The notes: generated from the sequence alone by a model not told the origin. A DNA stretch of 27,929 bases from Treponema sp. (GCA_031264395.1 JAISEB010000053.1:1-27929); one strand, 5' to 3'; shown: positions 7,217-17,081, counted from the stretch's first letter. A program made the numbers and translations.

Positions 7217-8745
7217 ATACGCCGGGCCCTGATCTTGATCTTGTTCCGAAACCCTCCGCCGTCAGGGTCAAAGGAGGCGTTCTCCGCCTTTCGGGCCCGC
7301 CCGCTGCCGAAAGCGGCCCGTTTGCCGCCGAATGCGGGGTTTTTGAGGAACAGATCCGGGGCTGTTTTCACGGCGGCGTTCTTTCCCCCCAAGGGACAAA
7401 CGCGGAGGGCGGGGCAAGGCTCCGCTGCGTTCATGACGGCGCTCTTGCCGAAGAGGCCTACCGGCTTAACATAGAAGACGGCCTTGTCACGGTCGCCGCG
7501 TCGTCGGGAAGCGGCGCGTACCACGGCCTTCAAACCCTGCGCCAGCTCATCCTTTCGGGGGAAGAAAAGAGGCTCCGTTCGGGCGGGGACGTTGCCGAAA
7601 TTCCCCGCGCCGAAATCGAAGACGCTCCCCGTTTCCCCTGGCGGGGTTTCATGCTGGACTGTTCCCGGCATTTTTTTTCCGCCGCTTTTATCAGGAAGAT
7701 CATCGACGCGCTTTCCCTTCACCATATCAACCGGTTCCACTGGCATCTTACCGACGATCAGGGCTGGCGCTTCCCCGTTCCGGGGTATCCCCTTCTTGCG
7801 GAAACAGGATCGCGGCGCAAGGATCTGCGCAGCGGGAGGAGCGAAGGCGGCTTTTACACAGTACAGGAGATCCGCGATATCGTGCGTTTTGCCTCCCTGC
7901 GCCATGTGGAGATTGTTCCCGAGGCGGATCTTCCCGGCCATACCCTTTCGGTTCTGGCCTCGTACCCCGCTCTGGGCTGTACCGGCGGCCCCTATGAGGT
8001 TGAGGATCGCTTCGGCATTTTTGAGGACGTACTGTGCGCCGGTAACGACGGAATCTTCGATTTTGCCGCCGCCGTCTTCGGCGCGCTCGCGGATCTTTTC
8101 CCGTCCCGCCGGGTGCATATAGGAGGGGACGAGGTGCTCTTTAACCGCTGGGAAGCCTGCCCCAAATGCCGGAAGCGGCTTGCCGAAACGGGGCTATCGA
8201 GCCCGCGCGAACTGCAGAGCTGGATTACCTCGCGTCTTGCGGCGATGCTTGCCGAAAGGGGAAAGATCCCCATAGGCTGGGACGAAATCCTTGAGGACAG
8301 CCCCCGTTTTCCCCTGCCGGAGGAGGCGGTTATCATGTCCTGGCGCGGGCGGGAAGGGGGCCTTGAGGCGGCGCGCCGGGGCCGCCGCGTCATCATGAGC
8401 CCCAATACCGAAGGCTGTTACCTCGATTACAAACATTCGGAAGATCCCGGGGAACCCGGACAGCTGGGGATCTCGTCCCTCAAGGCGATCTACGGCATGA
8501 ACCCTGCCGGCGGCATGGACGGCAAAGAGGCGGATCTGATCCTCGGCGGGCAGGGGAACCTCTGGACGGAACTTGTATACGCCGGAAGGATCGCCGAATA
8601 CATGATCTTTCCCCGTATCTCTGCCCTGGCCGAGGCGCTCTGGAATCCCGGGGGGCCGGCCGGTTTTGAGGATTTTACCCGGCGGCTTTCCGCGCACCGC
8701 GCGAGGCTTGACGCGCTGGATCTGCTGTACTACCGGGGAACGTGA
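7213..8745 (+). CDS. Beta-N-acetylhexosaminidase, glycoside hydrolase family 20
   Basis: GH20 enzymes release terminal N-acetylhexosamine from chito-oligosaccharides or glycoconjugates by substrate-assisted catalysis. The 510-residue product has an N-terminal GH20b-like domain (about 1-135), then the TIM barrel starting at FPWRGFMLDCSRHF (141-155), HWHLTDDQGWRF (177-188), EIVPEADLPGH (233-243), the catalytic pair in HIGGDE (Asp306-Glu307), GWDEIL (355-360) and late GQGNLWTE. No signal peptide is visible, so it is predicted to be cytoplasmic and to act on imported or recycled sugars. The ATG overlaps the ligA stop by 4 bp and has AAGGAG 7 nt upstream. Last gene of the operon; its end converges with the minus-strand tmk unit with 7 bp between stops and no clear terminator. 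Confidence 0.93.
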   Translation: MNTPGPDLDLVPKPSAVRVKGGVLRLSGPPAAESGPFAAECGVFEEQIRGCFHGGVLSPQGTNAEGGARLRCVHDGALAEEAYRLNIEDGLVTVAASSGSGAYHGLQTLRQLILSGEEKRLRSGGDVAEIPRAEIEDAPRFPWRGFMLDCSRHFFSAAFIRKIIDALSLHHINRFHWHLTDDQGWRFPVPGYPLLAETGSRRKDLRSGRSEGGFYTVQEIRDIVRFASLRHVEIVPEADLPGHTLSVLASYPALGCTGGPYEVEDRFGIFEDVLCAGNDGIFDFAAAVFGALADLFPSRRVHIGGDEVLFNRWEACPKCRKRLAETGLSSPRELQSWITSRLAAMLAERGKIPIGWDEILEDSPRFPLPEEAVIMSWRGREGGLEAARRGRRVIMSPNTEGCYLDYKHSEDPGEPGQLGISSLKAIYGMNPAGGMDGKEADLILGGQGNLWTELVYAGRIAEYMIFPRISALAEALWNPGGPAGFEDFTRRLSAHRARLDALDLLYYRGT

Positions 8746-8752
8746 TGTTTTC

Positions 8753-9379
8753 CTAGTAGGTGTTTTCGTCCATGGCCTGGAAACGGCCGCGGACATCCTC
8801 AAGAAGGCGGAGTTCTCTTCCTATGGTTTTTCCGTAATCAAGCGAGCCTGATTCCATCCTGAACGCCTCGTCTTCCCAGTTCTGTATCCTCACAAGGTTG
8901 ATGTACCTGAAACGGCTTTCGCGGGTTTTTTCCGCCCATGTTTCCGCCTCCTGCCAGTAGTACAGGGCTGTCTTGAAGCAGGTTTCCGCGGTTTCAAGGC
9001 TTTCAAGGTTCTGTTCCTTCCAGGGGGCGTTGTAGAAATAGGCGCGCCGCTTGTTCCACTTGTTTCCCAGATAAAGGTACTGTTCGGCGAGTTTCAGGTT
9101 GATGTGCATGTTGAAAAGATAACGGTATTTTTCCCACTGAATTTCGTTTTCGATAAGGGCAAGGGCGTACAGGGGGTTGCAGAAACTGGCTTTGGATGCC
9201 TTTTCCAGCCAGTAGATGTTTTCCATGGTGTCGTCGGGGTACTGGTTGTAGTGGATGTGGTAGAGCCGGTAGTACTGTTCCTTGTAGGTGACAAAATAGG
9301 CGCCAAGGGAAGATGCCGAAAAAAAGAGGACAAGGAGAAGCGCGGCCTTGATTCTTGCGGAAATACGCGGGCCTTTCAT
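8753..9379 (-). CDS. Hypothetical single-pass membrane protein downstream of tmk
   Basis: From the ATG at 9379 the product has 208 residues. A basic stretch (MKGPRISARIK) precedes one hydrophobic segment (about 12-31, AALLLVLFFSASSLGAYF), either a signal anchor or an uncleaved signal. The rest is rich in Tyr, Trp, Glu and Lys and looks alpha-helical, with repeated short helices (ALALIENEI, LKLAEQYLYLG, ETCFKTALYYWQEAE) that recall TPR-like folds without a clear consensus. An upstream in-frame ATG at 9415 lies within tmk and is rejected because 9379 gives an exact ATGA overlap with the tmk stop. Function unknown; coupling to tmk suggests only coexpression. Confidence 0.78.
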   Translation of the reverse strand: MKGPRISARIKAALLLVLFFSASSLGAYFVTYKEQYYRLYHIHYNQYPDDTMENIYWLEKASKASFCNPLYALALIENEIQWEKYRYLFNMHINLKLAEQYLYLGNKWNKRRAYFYNAPWKEQNLESLETAETCFKTALYYWQEAETWAEKTRESRFRYINLVRIQNWEDEAFRMESGSLDYGKTIGRELRLLEDVRGRFQAMDENTY

Positions 9380-10002
9380 GCTTTCAGTATCGGCATACGG
9401 GACAGCGCTCTCCACACTTCCCCGGCGACTTCTTCGGGGGAGCCTGAAGCGTCAACGGTAAAGACGAGGGTCCCCCTTTCTTCGAACGCGGGAAGAATGC
9501 GGCGGTAGCCTTCGCCGACCCGGGCCTGGAATTCGGGGTATTCGTATATTTCGCGTTTCCCCCGTTTTTTTACCCGTTCAAGGGCCGTTTCGCTTGCGAG
9601 ATCAAAAAAGACAATGAGTTCCGGCGCGGGAAAGTCCCCGTTAAGAATTCCGGGAAGATCCCCGCCGCAGGCCAGCCCCTGGTACACCAGGGAAGAGGGG
9701 ATGTAACGGTCGGAAACGACAAGTTCTCCCCGGCCCGCCCTTTCGGCTATGCCCCCGGCCGCGTAGAGGTGTTCCCCCCTGTCGGCGGCGAAGAGGCGGG
9801 CCGCGGTCTCGGGCCTAAGGGAAATATCCCCCCCCAGCGCCGAACGTATAAGCCGGCCTATGGGGCCGTCCGTGGGTTCGCTCGTGAGGAAAAACGGGGG
9901 GGAAGAACGGGCCTCGAGCCGTTTCCGCAGCAATTCCATCTGCGTGCTGGTTCCGCTTCCGTCGCCGCCTTCAAAGACGGCGAAATTCCGCAGTATGTTC
10001 AT
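9376..10002 (-). CDS. tmk: Thymidylate (dTMP) kinase with atypical P-loop
   Basis: Tmk phosphorylates dTMP to dTDP for DNA synthesis. The 208-residue length is normal. Landmarks are the N-terminal FEGGDGSGTSTQ (10-21) as P-loop, a following TSEPTDGPIGRLIR segment (40-53), SDRYIPSSLVYQG (96-108) as the DR(Y/H) substrate motif, and a Lys/Arg-rich lid KKRGKREIYEYPEF. The P-loop has Thr18 where the Walker A lysine is expected; the codon reads ACC clearly. The first gene of a two-gene unit, it overlaps the next gene by 4 bp. No ribosome binding site precedes the ATG, and a candidate promoter would start the mRNA at the start codon. Family assignment is firm; the effect of the P-loop change is not known. 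Confidence 0.92.
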   Translation of the reverse strand: MNILRNFAVFEGGDGSGTSTQMELLRKRLEARSSPPFFLTSEPTDGPIGRLIRSALGGDISLRPETAARLFAADRGEHLYAAGGIAERAGRGELVVSDRYIPSSLVYQGLACGGDLPGILNGDFPAPELIVFFDLASETALERVKKRGKREIYEYPEFQARVGEGYRRILPAFEERGTLVFTVDASGSPEEVAGEVWRALSRMPILKA

Positions 10003-10007
10003 GATTC

Positions 10008-10036
10008 CCTATACCATAAAATTACCGCTATGGCAA
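10008..10036 (-). promoter_or_regulatory. Candidate tmk promoter predicting a leaderless mRNA
   Basis: On the minus strand TTGCCA (10036-10031), a 17-bp spacer and TATAGG (10013-10008) precede the tmk ATG at 10002 by only 5 nt. Initiation 6-7 nt past the -10 falls at the A or T of the ATG. The -10 lacks the usual final T, which lowers confidence. Confidence 0.45.
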
Positions 10037-10081
10037 ATGAAGGGCCTGTGTGTTATCTTTGTACCAGGGCCGAAGGATACC

Positions 10082-13000
10082 GTGGGATTTTTCACCAGAA
10101 AGCAGGCGGACAGGAAAAAGGGCGCTTTTATCCCCGTGCTGAAACAACTTTTTGTCTTTGCCGCGCTTGCCGCGTTTACGGTTCCGGTTCTGGTGCCCGC
10201 CGGCCGCCTTGTTACCGGGCGGATGAGGGAACTCCGCGACACCTGGATACACAGGGCGGAGGCGTACCTTGGCCGGACCATCACCTATTCTTCCATGAGC
10301 CCGTCCCTGCTTGGCGCCGTCGATATACGGAACGTGCAGGTAAAGGGAAAAGACGGTCTTCCGGTTCTTTCGGTGCGGAGGCTGAGGCTTTCGTATTCCT
10401 TTTTCGATTTTATCCGGGGGAAGGAAGGGGCGCTCAAGGCCGTTTTGCTTGAAAGTCCCGAAATCTCCTTTGACGGCGGGCGGGACGCCGATTTGCTGGC
10501 GCTCTTTTCCCGGGAGCGGGATGTTTCACGGCCGGGGCGCGGCGGGCCGCTTGCCTTTATTCCCGAAGGGCTCGCGTTCAGGGTGCGGAACGGGCAGCTC
10601 GCGGCGGTTTCGGGAAAGAACAGCGTCCGGGTTTCTGATCTGCGTTTTGATCTTTCCGCCGGGGATGGCCGCCTAAATCTTGACGGAAAATGGCGGGCCG
10701 CCGTTTCCCTTTCGTCCGTGCTTGCGGAGCCTTTCAATGTTGAAACAAGGACGGTTCTCTCAGGTTCCCTTGCCCGCGATCTTGGCGGAGGGGATCTTTC
10801 CCTTACGTTTCCCCTTACACGGGGGGATCTCTTCAGCATGGGGGAGACGGGGGCGGACCTGCGCCTTGACGGGGGCGTGCTTTCGGTCCGCAAAAAGGCC
10901 GATTCCCTGCCCTTCGATTTTTCCCTGGAATACGGCCTCCGGACAAAAACGCTTTCGGCCGGACTGCGGTTCAACGGTTTCCTCCCGTCCGCCCTCTTTT
11001 CGTTTTCAGGCGCCCTGAAAAAATACGAGCCTGTTCTTTCCGCGGCGGTGTCGGGATACGCGGAACTCAGGCGGGAAGGGGGGGAACTCCGGTACGCCGT
11101 CGACATGTCGGGAACCGGCAGCCCCGGGGAAGGCGGAAATTCCTTTACGCTTGCCGCCCGGGGAAACGGCGAACAGGCCGACGTTGAACGCTGCCGTTTT
11201 TCCCTTCCCATGGGAACCTTCGGGTATCAGGGAAGCATAGGCTTTAAGCCTTTTGCCCCCAACGGAACCGTTTCCGTCTCGGATTTTACCCTCTCGGAAA
11301 GCGAGGGGCTCAGTACGGAACTTTCGGTGGTGACGCAGGGCAGCGAGATCAGTGTTTTCGGGGAACTGCTCAAAACGGGCGGGGTGGAACTCTCCGGCCT
11401 TGACGCCGTAGTGTCTCTGGAGGAACAGGGGTTCAGCTTCGCCCTTTCGGCGCTCCGTTTTACCGGGACCGAATCCTACGGGGACGTACGGATGAGTTCC
11501 TTTTCCCTTGAAGGTTCCTGGGACAACGGGGAGCCTCCCGGCCTGGAGGCCAATGTCAGGTTCGATTCCTTTTCCGCCGGGGATCTCGCCGCGATGGCGT
11601 CCCCCTTTCTTCCTTCCGGATTTCACATTCCCCAGCCTCTTAGATTGATCGGCAACGATACGCTTGTCACCACGGAAATTTTCTTTACAACCGATTTTAC
11701 CCATATTCTTTACAACGTTCCCCGTTTCGCCGTCGCCTATAAGGGGGCGCGGGAAACAGTCGCGCTTTTTTCCGTTTCCGGCACGGATCAGCGTTTCGAC
11801 GTGAGCGAAGGCCGCGTCGTCTGGCCGGAGGGAAGTGTGGAGGTGTCGGGTTACGCGGAATTCTCGGACCCCATGGACGTTTCATTTTCCCTCATGACCT
11901 CTTTTCTCGATCAGGCCTACTTTATCAACGGGATCGTTCTGGACGGGAAGTCCGTAAGCATACAGGGCTCCTACGGGCTGGGCGCGTACATCAGCGCCTC
12001 CGGTTCCGGGTATTCGGGGTACATAGAGGCGGACTACATTCCCGTTCCCTTCAGGGGGCAGGTTGCCGCCCTGAGCCTTTTTTCCTCGGTCCGTTATGAT
12101 TCGGCGGACTATTGGGCGGTTGACCTTGAACGGTTCGAGCTTTCCAGTCTTGTTACCCCGGCTTCTTCCGGGGCGGTCCTCCGTATTACAGGCCAGGCGG
12201 ATCAGGACGGCGCCTTTGTTCCCCTTGTTTATTTTGACGACGGGCTGGAACCTCTTACGGGAAGGGCGGTGTTTTCCTGGGAGAGGAATTTTTCGTTTGT
12301 TTCCGGTTCCGCCTTTCTTTCGGAGGAGGAAGAGGACGGTTTTTCCTCTCCGGATTTCCGGCCGGAGCGGCCTTCCGAACGGTACAACCTTGAGCTTTCC
12401 TTTGAGGAAGGGAACCTTGACCTTGAGTTGCGGGGCGGGCATGTGCGGCTTGGGCGCTTCTCCCGCCTGCGGAACGCCCTCGCGGACGGCTCCCTCAGGG
12501 TAAAACGGGACGCCGGAGGCGGTTTCAGGGGGGATCTTTCCGTCGATTCTTTTCTGGCCGCCGCGGGCGGAAACAATCTGACGGCAAGCGCGTCCGCCTC
12601 CCTTGACAACAGGACTTTCTCCGTGCGGGATCTGCGCGTACAGTACGCCGGCCTGGAAGGGACCGTGTCCCTTTTCACGGCGGACCGGGAATCGGGGGAA
12701 ATGAGGGGCGGGCTGTCCGTAACAGGCAGCGCCGGCGGCAGGGAAGCGCTTCTTGAACTTTCCCTTGAATCCGTTTTCAGGCCTGTTGATTCCTGGCTCT
12801 TTGCCCGCCGCATTCCCGAATCGCTGGGGGGCGCCGTCCGTGTCGGGGATGCCCGTTTCGGCGGCCTGAGTTCCGGAGAGCCCTTTGATTTTGTCTTTTC
12901 CCGCGCCGATGGCAATTTCCGTCTTTCAGGCGGCCCCAAAGACATGATCCGTTTCCGCATGGACGGAAAGGGAAATTTCTACGCGGGACTCTCGGCCCCG

Positions 13001-14533
13001 TCTCCGGTACGGGGTACGGTTTCGGGGATCATTGCCTCAAACGCCATAGACGCCCGCTGCCCGGATCTTTACGTTGATCTTTCCGCCCTGTGGAGTGCCC
13101 TTCCCCGTATTAACCATGTCGCCCTTACCTCAGGCTACGCGGCCGGTTCGGTCGAGATACGGGGGCCTCTGGGAGATCCGGAATTCTTCGGAACGGTAAA
13201 GGGAACCAGTGTCGGCATACAGGTTACGGACTACCTTTCCCGGGACATACGGCCCGTGCCCTTTACCGCCCGCCTTGAAGGCAGTGCTATATACTGGGGG
13301 CCGGTGCCGGCGCGGGTAGGCGGGGGCGCGGGAACGGCCGGGGGCTGGTTCATCTTTGACCGGTGGATACCCAACACCTTCCTTATCAACATCTCCGTTC
13401 CCCCGGAAACGCCCATTCCCTATGGTTTTGACATCGGTGGCTTTATGGCGTCCGGGGACGCCGCCGGAGAACTGCGCCTTGGCATGGAAAACATGATCTT
13501 CAGCGTTACCGGGGACCTTGTCGCCCAGAATACCGAAATGGGGCTTAACATGGACAGGATCAACGCGTCGCGGGCGGGGGAACTGTTCGGGTCTACCCGT
13601 ATTCCGGTACTGGTGAATATAAACGTTACCACGGGGAAACAGGTGGAATTTACCTGGCCTTCCACCGGGTTTCCCATTATCCAGGCCTACGCGGACATGG
13701 GAACGCAGGTAAAAATCACCGCGGATACGGCGGTTCCCCGTTTTTCGATTGTAAGCGACATCAACGTTAAAAACGGGGAGCTGTACTATTTTGAGCGGAG
13801 TTTTTACATACGGTCCGGTACTATTGTTTTACGGGAAAATGAAGACCGGTTTGAGCCGAGGATAAGCGCCAGGGCGGAAGTGAGGGATCGTACCGACGAC
13901 GGGCCCGTGACCATTTCCCTTGTCGTGGACAACGCCCCCCTCTTCAACTTTACCGCCCGTTTTGAATCGAGCCCCCCCCTTTCCCAGACGGAAATTTTTT
14001 CCCTCCTGGGCCAGCCCATCACCGGAACGTCCGGGGAAAACCCCACCGAGGCCATGGGCCGGGCCCTGCTTGGTTCAACCTCCGACATACTGGCCCAGTT
14101 CCAGGTGGTACGGAGGCTGGAACGGGGAATTCGGGACTTCCTCAGGCTGGACATGTTTTCGGTCCGCACGCAGCTGCTTCAGAACGCCATCTTCGAGAAT
14201 ACCCTGTACCGGATGAACCGTGACCCGGTTGACAGGAACGCCGTGGTCGGTAACTATTTTGATAACACAAGTGTTTTTCTGGGTAAGTACATTACGCCGG
14301 ACTTTTTCGGTCAAGCCATGTTATCCTTGCGATACGACGCGAACCGGACCAGTGCCGGAGGTTTTTCGGGCAGGGGTTTGGCGCTGGGAGGGGGATTGAT
14401 CCTGGAAGGGGATCTGGGACTGGAAATAAAAGGCCCCCTGTTTGATATTCGCTGGGGCTTTATGCCCCTTCACCCGGAAACCCTGTTTGTCAGCGATATG
14501 TCTTTTACCCTGTCGTGGAGCCGGTCTTTTTGA
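10082..14533 (+). CDS. tamB: TamB-family outer-membrane biogenesis protein (DUF490)
   Basis: TamB-type proteins span the periplasm from an inner-membrane anchor and help outer-membrane protein assembly or lipid transport. From the GTG at 10082 the product has 1483 residues, somewhat longer than E. coli TamB (about 1259). A basic start precedes one transmembrane segment (about 17-37, PVLKQLFVFAALAAFTVPVL), then a very long beta-strand repeat region typical of AsmA/TamB proteins. The last 300 or so residues are the TamB domain, with the hallmark LSQTEIFSLLGQP near residue 1300. The protein ends in an aromatic-terminated strand, SFTLSWSRSF. AAGGA (10073-10077) lies 4 nt before the GTG; the in-frame ATG at 10037 has no such site, and starts before 10003 would overlap divergent tmk. 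bamA follows by 28 bp, matching T. pallidum order. Confidence 0.9.
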   Translation: MGFFTRKQADRKKGAFIPVLKQLFVFAALAAFTVPVLVPAGRLVTGRMRELRDTWIHRAEAYLGRTITYSSMSPSLLGAVDIRNVQVKGKDGLPVLSVRRLRLSYSFFDFIRGKEGALKAVLLESPEISFDGGRDADLLALFSRERDVSRPGRGGPLAFIPEGLAFRVRNGQLAAVSGKNSVRVSDLRFDLSAGDGRLNLDGKWRAAVSLSSVLAEPFNVETRTVLSGSLARDLGGGDLSLTFPLTRGDLFSMGETGADLRLDGGVLSVRKKADSLPFDFSLEYGLRTKTLSAGLRFNGFLPSALFSFSGALKKYEPVLSAAVSGYAELRREGGELRYAVDMSGTGSPGEGGNSFTLAARGNGEQADVERCRFSLPMGTFGYQGSIGFKPFAPNGTVSVSDFTLSESEGLSTELSVVTQGSEISVFGELLKTGGVELSGLDAVVSLEEQGFSFALSALRFTGTESYGDVRMSSFSLEGSWDNGEPPGLEANVRFDSFSAGDLAAMASPFLPSGFHIPQPLRLIGNDTLVTTEIFFTTDFTHILYNVPRFAVAYKGARETVALFSVSGTDQRFDVSEGRVVWPEGSVEVSGYAEFSDPMDVSFSLMTSFLDQAYFINGIVLDGKSVSIQGSYGLGAYISASGSGYSGYIEADYIPVPFRGQVAALSLFSSVRYDSADYWAVDLERFELSSLVTPASSGAVLRITGQADQDGAFVPLVYFDDGLEPLTGRAVFSWERNFSFVSGSAFLSEEEEDGFSSPDFRPERPSERYNLELSFEEGNLDLELRGGHVRLGRFSRLRNALADGSLRVKRDAGGGFRGDLSVDSFLAAAGGNNLTASASASLDNRTFSVRDLRVQYAGLEGTVSLFTADRESGEMRGGLSVTGSAGGREALLELSLESVFRPVDSWLFARRIPESLGGAVRVGDARFGGLSSGEPFDFVFSRADGNFRLSGGPKDMIRFRMDGKGNFYAGLSAPSPVRGTVSGIIASNAIDARCPDLYVDLSALWSALPRINHVALTSGYAAGSVEIRGPLGDPEFFGTVKGTSVGIQVTDYLSRDIRPVPFTARLEGSAIYWGPVPARVGGGAGTAGGWFIFDRWIPNTFLINISVPPETPIPYGFDIGGFMASGDAAGELRLGMENMIFSVTGDLVAQNTEMGLNMDRINASRAGELFGSTRIPVLVNINVTTGKQVEFTWPSTGFPIIQAYADMGTQVKITADTAVPRFSIVSDINVKNGELYYFERSFYIRSGTIVLRENEDRFEPRISARAEVRDRTDDGPVTISLVVDNAPLFNFTARFESSPPLSQTEIFSLLGQPITGTSGENPTEAMGRALLGSTSDILAQFQVVRRLERGIRDFLRLDMFSVRTQLLQNAIFENTLYRMNRDPVDRNAVVGNYFDNTSVFLGKYITPDFFGQAMLSLRYDANRTSAGGFSGRGLALGGGLILEGDLGLEIKGPLFDIRWGFMPLHPETLFVSDMSFTLSWSRSF

Positions 14534-14561
14534 GCCGGTTAAGGAGCAGTGAGGAGTCCGG

Positions 14562-17072
14562 ATGCGTTTAACTGTGGCAAGAATTCTCTTCTTTTTGGTT
14601 GTTTCAACTGTTTTTTTTCCCGTTCTTCTCGGCGCCCAGAGTGATGAGTGGTACCAGGGAAAGCCTATCCAGTCCATTGATTTTTCGGGCCTCAGCCATG
14701 TCAGCGCTTCCGAACTTGAGGAAATCGTCAAGCCGTATATAGGCATGACCTTTGACGACACCCTCTTTCTTGAGATACAGGGAAGGCTTTACGCCCTTGA
14801 ATATTTTGACCTTATATCCCCCAGCGCCGTCCCCGCGGACTCCGCCGGGACCGGGGTGATTATACGGTTCACCGTTACCGAGCGTCCCATCGTGTCAAGA
14901 ATAAATTTCGCGGGTAACGGCAGCGTGAACCGGAGCGAGCTTTTGAGCGCCATTACCCTCAAGGTAAACGACGTGGTGAACCAGGCGAAGCTCCGTATCG
15001 ACGAGGCGGCCATCGTCAACAAATACCTGGAAAAAGGTTTTCCGGACATCAAGGTACGATCGGAAACAAGAAAAGCATCCGACTCCAGCATACTTTTGAC
15101 CTTTTTTATCGAGGAAGGCGAAAAGATAACGATACGGAAGATCCTCTTTGACGGAAACAGCGTCTTTTCGGACGGGGCCCTGCGCGGGCGGCTTTCCCTC
15201 AAGGTAAAATTCCTCCTCAACGACGGCGCTTTCCAGGAATCGAAACTCGTGACCGACCGCGCCACGGTGATCCAGTACTACCACGACCGCGGGTACATAG
15301 ACGCCGACGTAACCGACATTGTAAGGACCGTGGAAAAAGACGCGAAGGGCAACAACAACATGACCATTACCTTCAAAGTGGTTGAAGGGAGGAAATACAC
15401 CTTTGGGGGAATAACGTTTGAAGGCAACCTGATCTTTTCGACAAAACAGCTTTCGGCTCTTGTCCGTTCCAAGGTCGGCGAAACCGTCAACGCCCAGCGG
15501 CTTGAGGCGGATTTTCAGCGGGTGGCGGATCTCTATTTTGAAAACGGGTACATCTTTAACACCATAGGAAGGGAGGAAAACCGCGACAGCGGAAGAGGCG
15601 TCGTCTCCTACAACATTCCCATTGTGGAACGGGGCAGGGCCCATATCGAAAACATCATCATACGGGGAAACGAAAAGACAAAGACGAATGTCATACTGCG
15701 GGAAATTCCCCTTGAACCGGGGGATGTTTTTTCAAAGGCCAAGATTACCGACGCCATGCGGAACCTCTACAACCTCCAGTATTTTTCCGTGGTGGCCCCC
15801 GAGCCCATGCCGGGAAGCGAAGACAGCCTCATGGACCTTGTCTTTACCGTGGAAGAACAGCCCACCACCGATGTCCAGTTCGGGCTCACCTTTTCAGGCA
15901 GCGCCGATCCCGACACCTTTCCCGTGTCGGTTATGCTCAAGCTCAACGACCGCAACTTCAGGGGAAGCGGCAACCTTATCGGCGGGGAGATAAACGCGTC
16001 CCCCGACACGCAGAGCCTTGTTCTCAATTACGATCACAGGTGGATCTTCGGGCTTCCCGTTTCAGGCGGCTTTGACTTTACCGTTCAGCGCCTTTCGCGG
16101 TCCGCCTTTATGGACAACACCGCGCCGTATTTTTACGGCAACGAGGATGATTACCCGGACGGCTTCAGCAGCTGGAACGAGTATTATTCATCATCCAAAC
16201 TTCCCACGGATCAGTACCTCATGAAGTACGACCAGTGGAATTTTTCCCTTGGTTTCAGTACGGGCTACAGGTGGGGAACTTTCCTTGGAAACCTGACCCT
16301 AAGCGGGGGCATCAGGACGGGGATCACGTACAGCACCTACGATCAGAACCTGTACAGGCCCTTCGATTACGTGCTCCGGGAAACCGCCAAAAGGGTCATG
16401 CCCATCAACTCGTTCTGGACGAGCCTTGCCCTGGATCAGCGGGACATTTACTACGATCCGTCCAGCGGCTATTTTCTTATGGAACGCATCGGCTTTTACG
16501 GCATCCTTCCCATTGAACGGGAGCATTACTTCAAGTGGGAAACCAAGGCGGAATATTACCACACCCTTATTAACATCCCCATCACCGACAAATTCAGTTT
16601 CAAGACGGTTTTCGGCATACACACGGGAATTTCCTTTATCACGAACCAGCCTGGCCGTACCGGGGAGGTCCCCATTTCGCCCGCCAACAAATTCGCGATA
16701 GACGGCATGTTCATAGGCCGCGGCTGGCACGACGAGTACAGCAACAAGGGAAACGCCCTTTGGGAAAACTGGGCGGAACTTCGCATTCCCGTTGTGCCGG
16801 GCATACTGGCCTGGGACTTCTTCATGGACGCCGCCGCCGTCAAAAAAACGCCGACGGCGTTTGTCACCGGTTTCGGTATAGAGGATATGCGTTTCAGCAT
16901 GGGCGGGGGAATACGCTTTACCATTCCCCAGTTTCCTTTCCGTTTCAGCCTTGCCAAGCGTTTCCGGGTAAGGGACGGATCTTTCCACTGGGAAAAGGGG
17001 GAGCTTTTTTCCGGCAACAGCCCGACTTCGGGACTTGATTTTGTCATGTCCTTTGTCCTGTCCAGCTATTAG
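14562..17072 (+). CDS. bamA: Outer-membrane protein assembly factor BamA
   Basis: BamA folds and inserts beta-barrel proteins into the outer membrane. The 836-residue length is normal. A signal peptide (1-25, ending LLGAQS) precedes five POTRA domains (about 33-430), whose typical strands are visible, for example IRKILFDGNSVFSDGALR and FGGITFEGNLIFSTKQL. The Omp85 barrel fills about 435-836. The loop-6 motif, usually VRGF or VRGY, appears as IGRGW with Arg720-Gly721-Trp722, so the key Arg and Gly are kept. The C-terminus is MSFVLSSY, an aromatic-ended beta-signal. AGGAG lies about 5 nt before the ATG. In T. pallidum the counterpart is TP0326 (Tp92). It sits between tamB and ompH, its functional partners. 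Confidence 0.96.
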   Translation: MRLTVARILFFLVVSTVFFPVLLGAQSDEWYQGKPIQSIDFSGLSHVSASELEEIVKPYIGMTFDDTLFLEIQGRLYALEYFDLISPSAVPADSAGTGVIIRFTVTERPIVSRINFAGNGSVNRSELLSAITLKVNDVVNQAKLRIDEAAIVNKYLEKGFPDIKVRSETRKASDSSILLTFFIEEGEKITIRKILFDGNSVFSDGALRGRLSLKVKFLLNDGAFQESKLVTDRATVIQYYHDRGYIDADVTDIVRTVEKDAKGNNNMTITFKVVEGRKYTFGGITFEGNLIFSTKQLSALVRSKVGETVNAQRLEADFQRVADLYFENGYIFNTIGREENRDSGRGVVSYNIPIVERGRAHIENIIIRGNEKTKTNVILREIPLEPGDVFSKAKITDAMRNLYNLQYFSVVAPEPMPGSEDSLMDLVFTVEEQPTTDVQFGLTFSGSADPDTFPVSVMLKLNDRNFRGSGNLIGGEINASPDTQSLVLNYDHRWIFGLPVSGGFDFTVQRLSRSAFMDNTAPYFYGNEDDYPDGFSSWNEYYSSSKLPTDQYLMKYDQWNFSLGFSTGYRWGTFLGNLTLSGGIRTGITYSTYDQNLYRPFDYVLRETAKRVMPINSFWTSLALDQRDIYYDPSSGYFLMERIGFYGILPIEREHYFKWETKAEYYHTLINIPITDKFSFKTVFGIHTGISFITNQPGRTGEVPISPANKFAIDGMFIGRGWHDEYSNKGNALWENWAELRIPVVPGILAWDFFMDAAAVKKTPTAFVTGFGIEDMRFSMGGGIRFTIPQFPFRFSLAKRFRVRDGSFHWEKGELFSGNSPTSGLDFVMSFVLSSY

Positions 17073-17081
17073 AGGTTAGAC

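Noticed and set aside
6847..8118. 423-codon minus-strand reading frame opposite ligA and the hexosaminidase
   Set aside because: It spans the junction of two well-supported genes on the other strand, has no ribosome binding site and no recognisable domain.
8746..8752. Bidirectional terminator between the hexosaminidase and tmk units
   Set aside because: Only 7 bp lie between the stops and no stem with a T tract is visible on either strand.
9860..10081. N-terminal extension of tamB from an ATG at 9860
   Set aside because: It would overlap most of divergent tmk, has no ribosome binding site, and its text is not membrane- or signal-like; the GTG at 10082 has AAGGA upstream and leads straight into the transmembrane segment.
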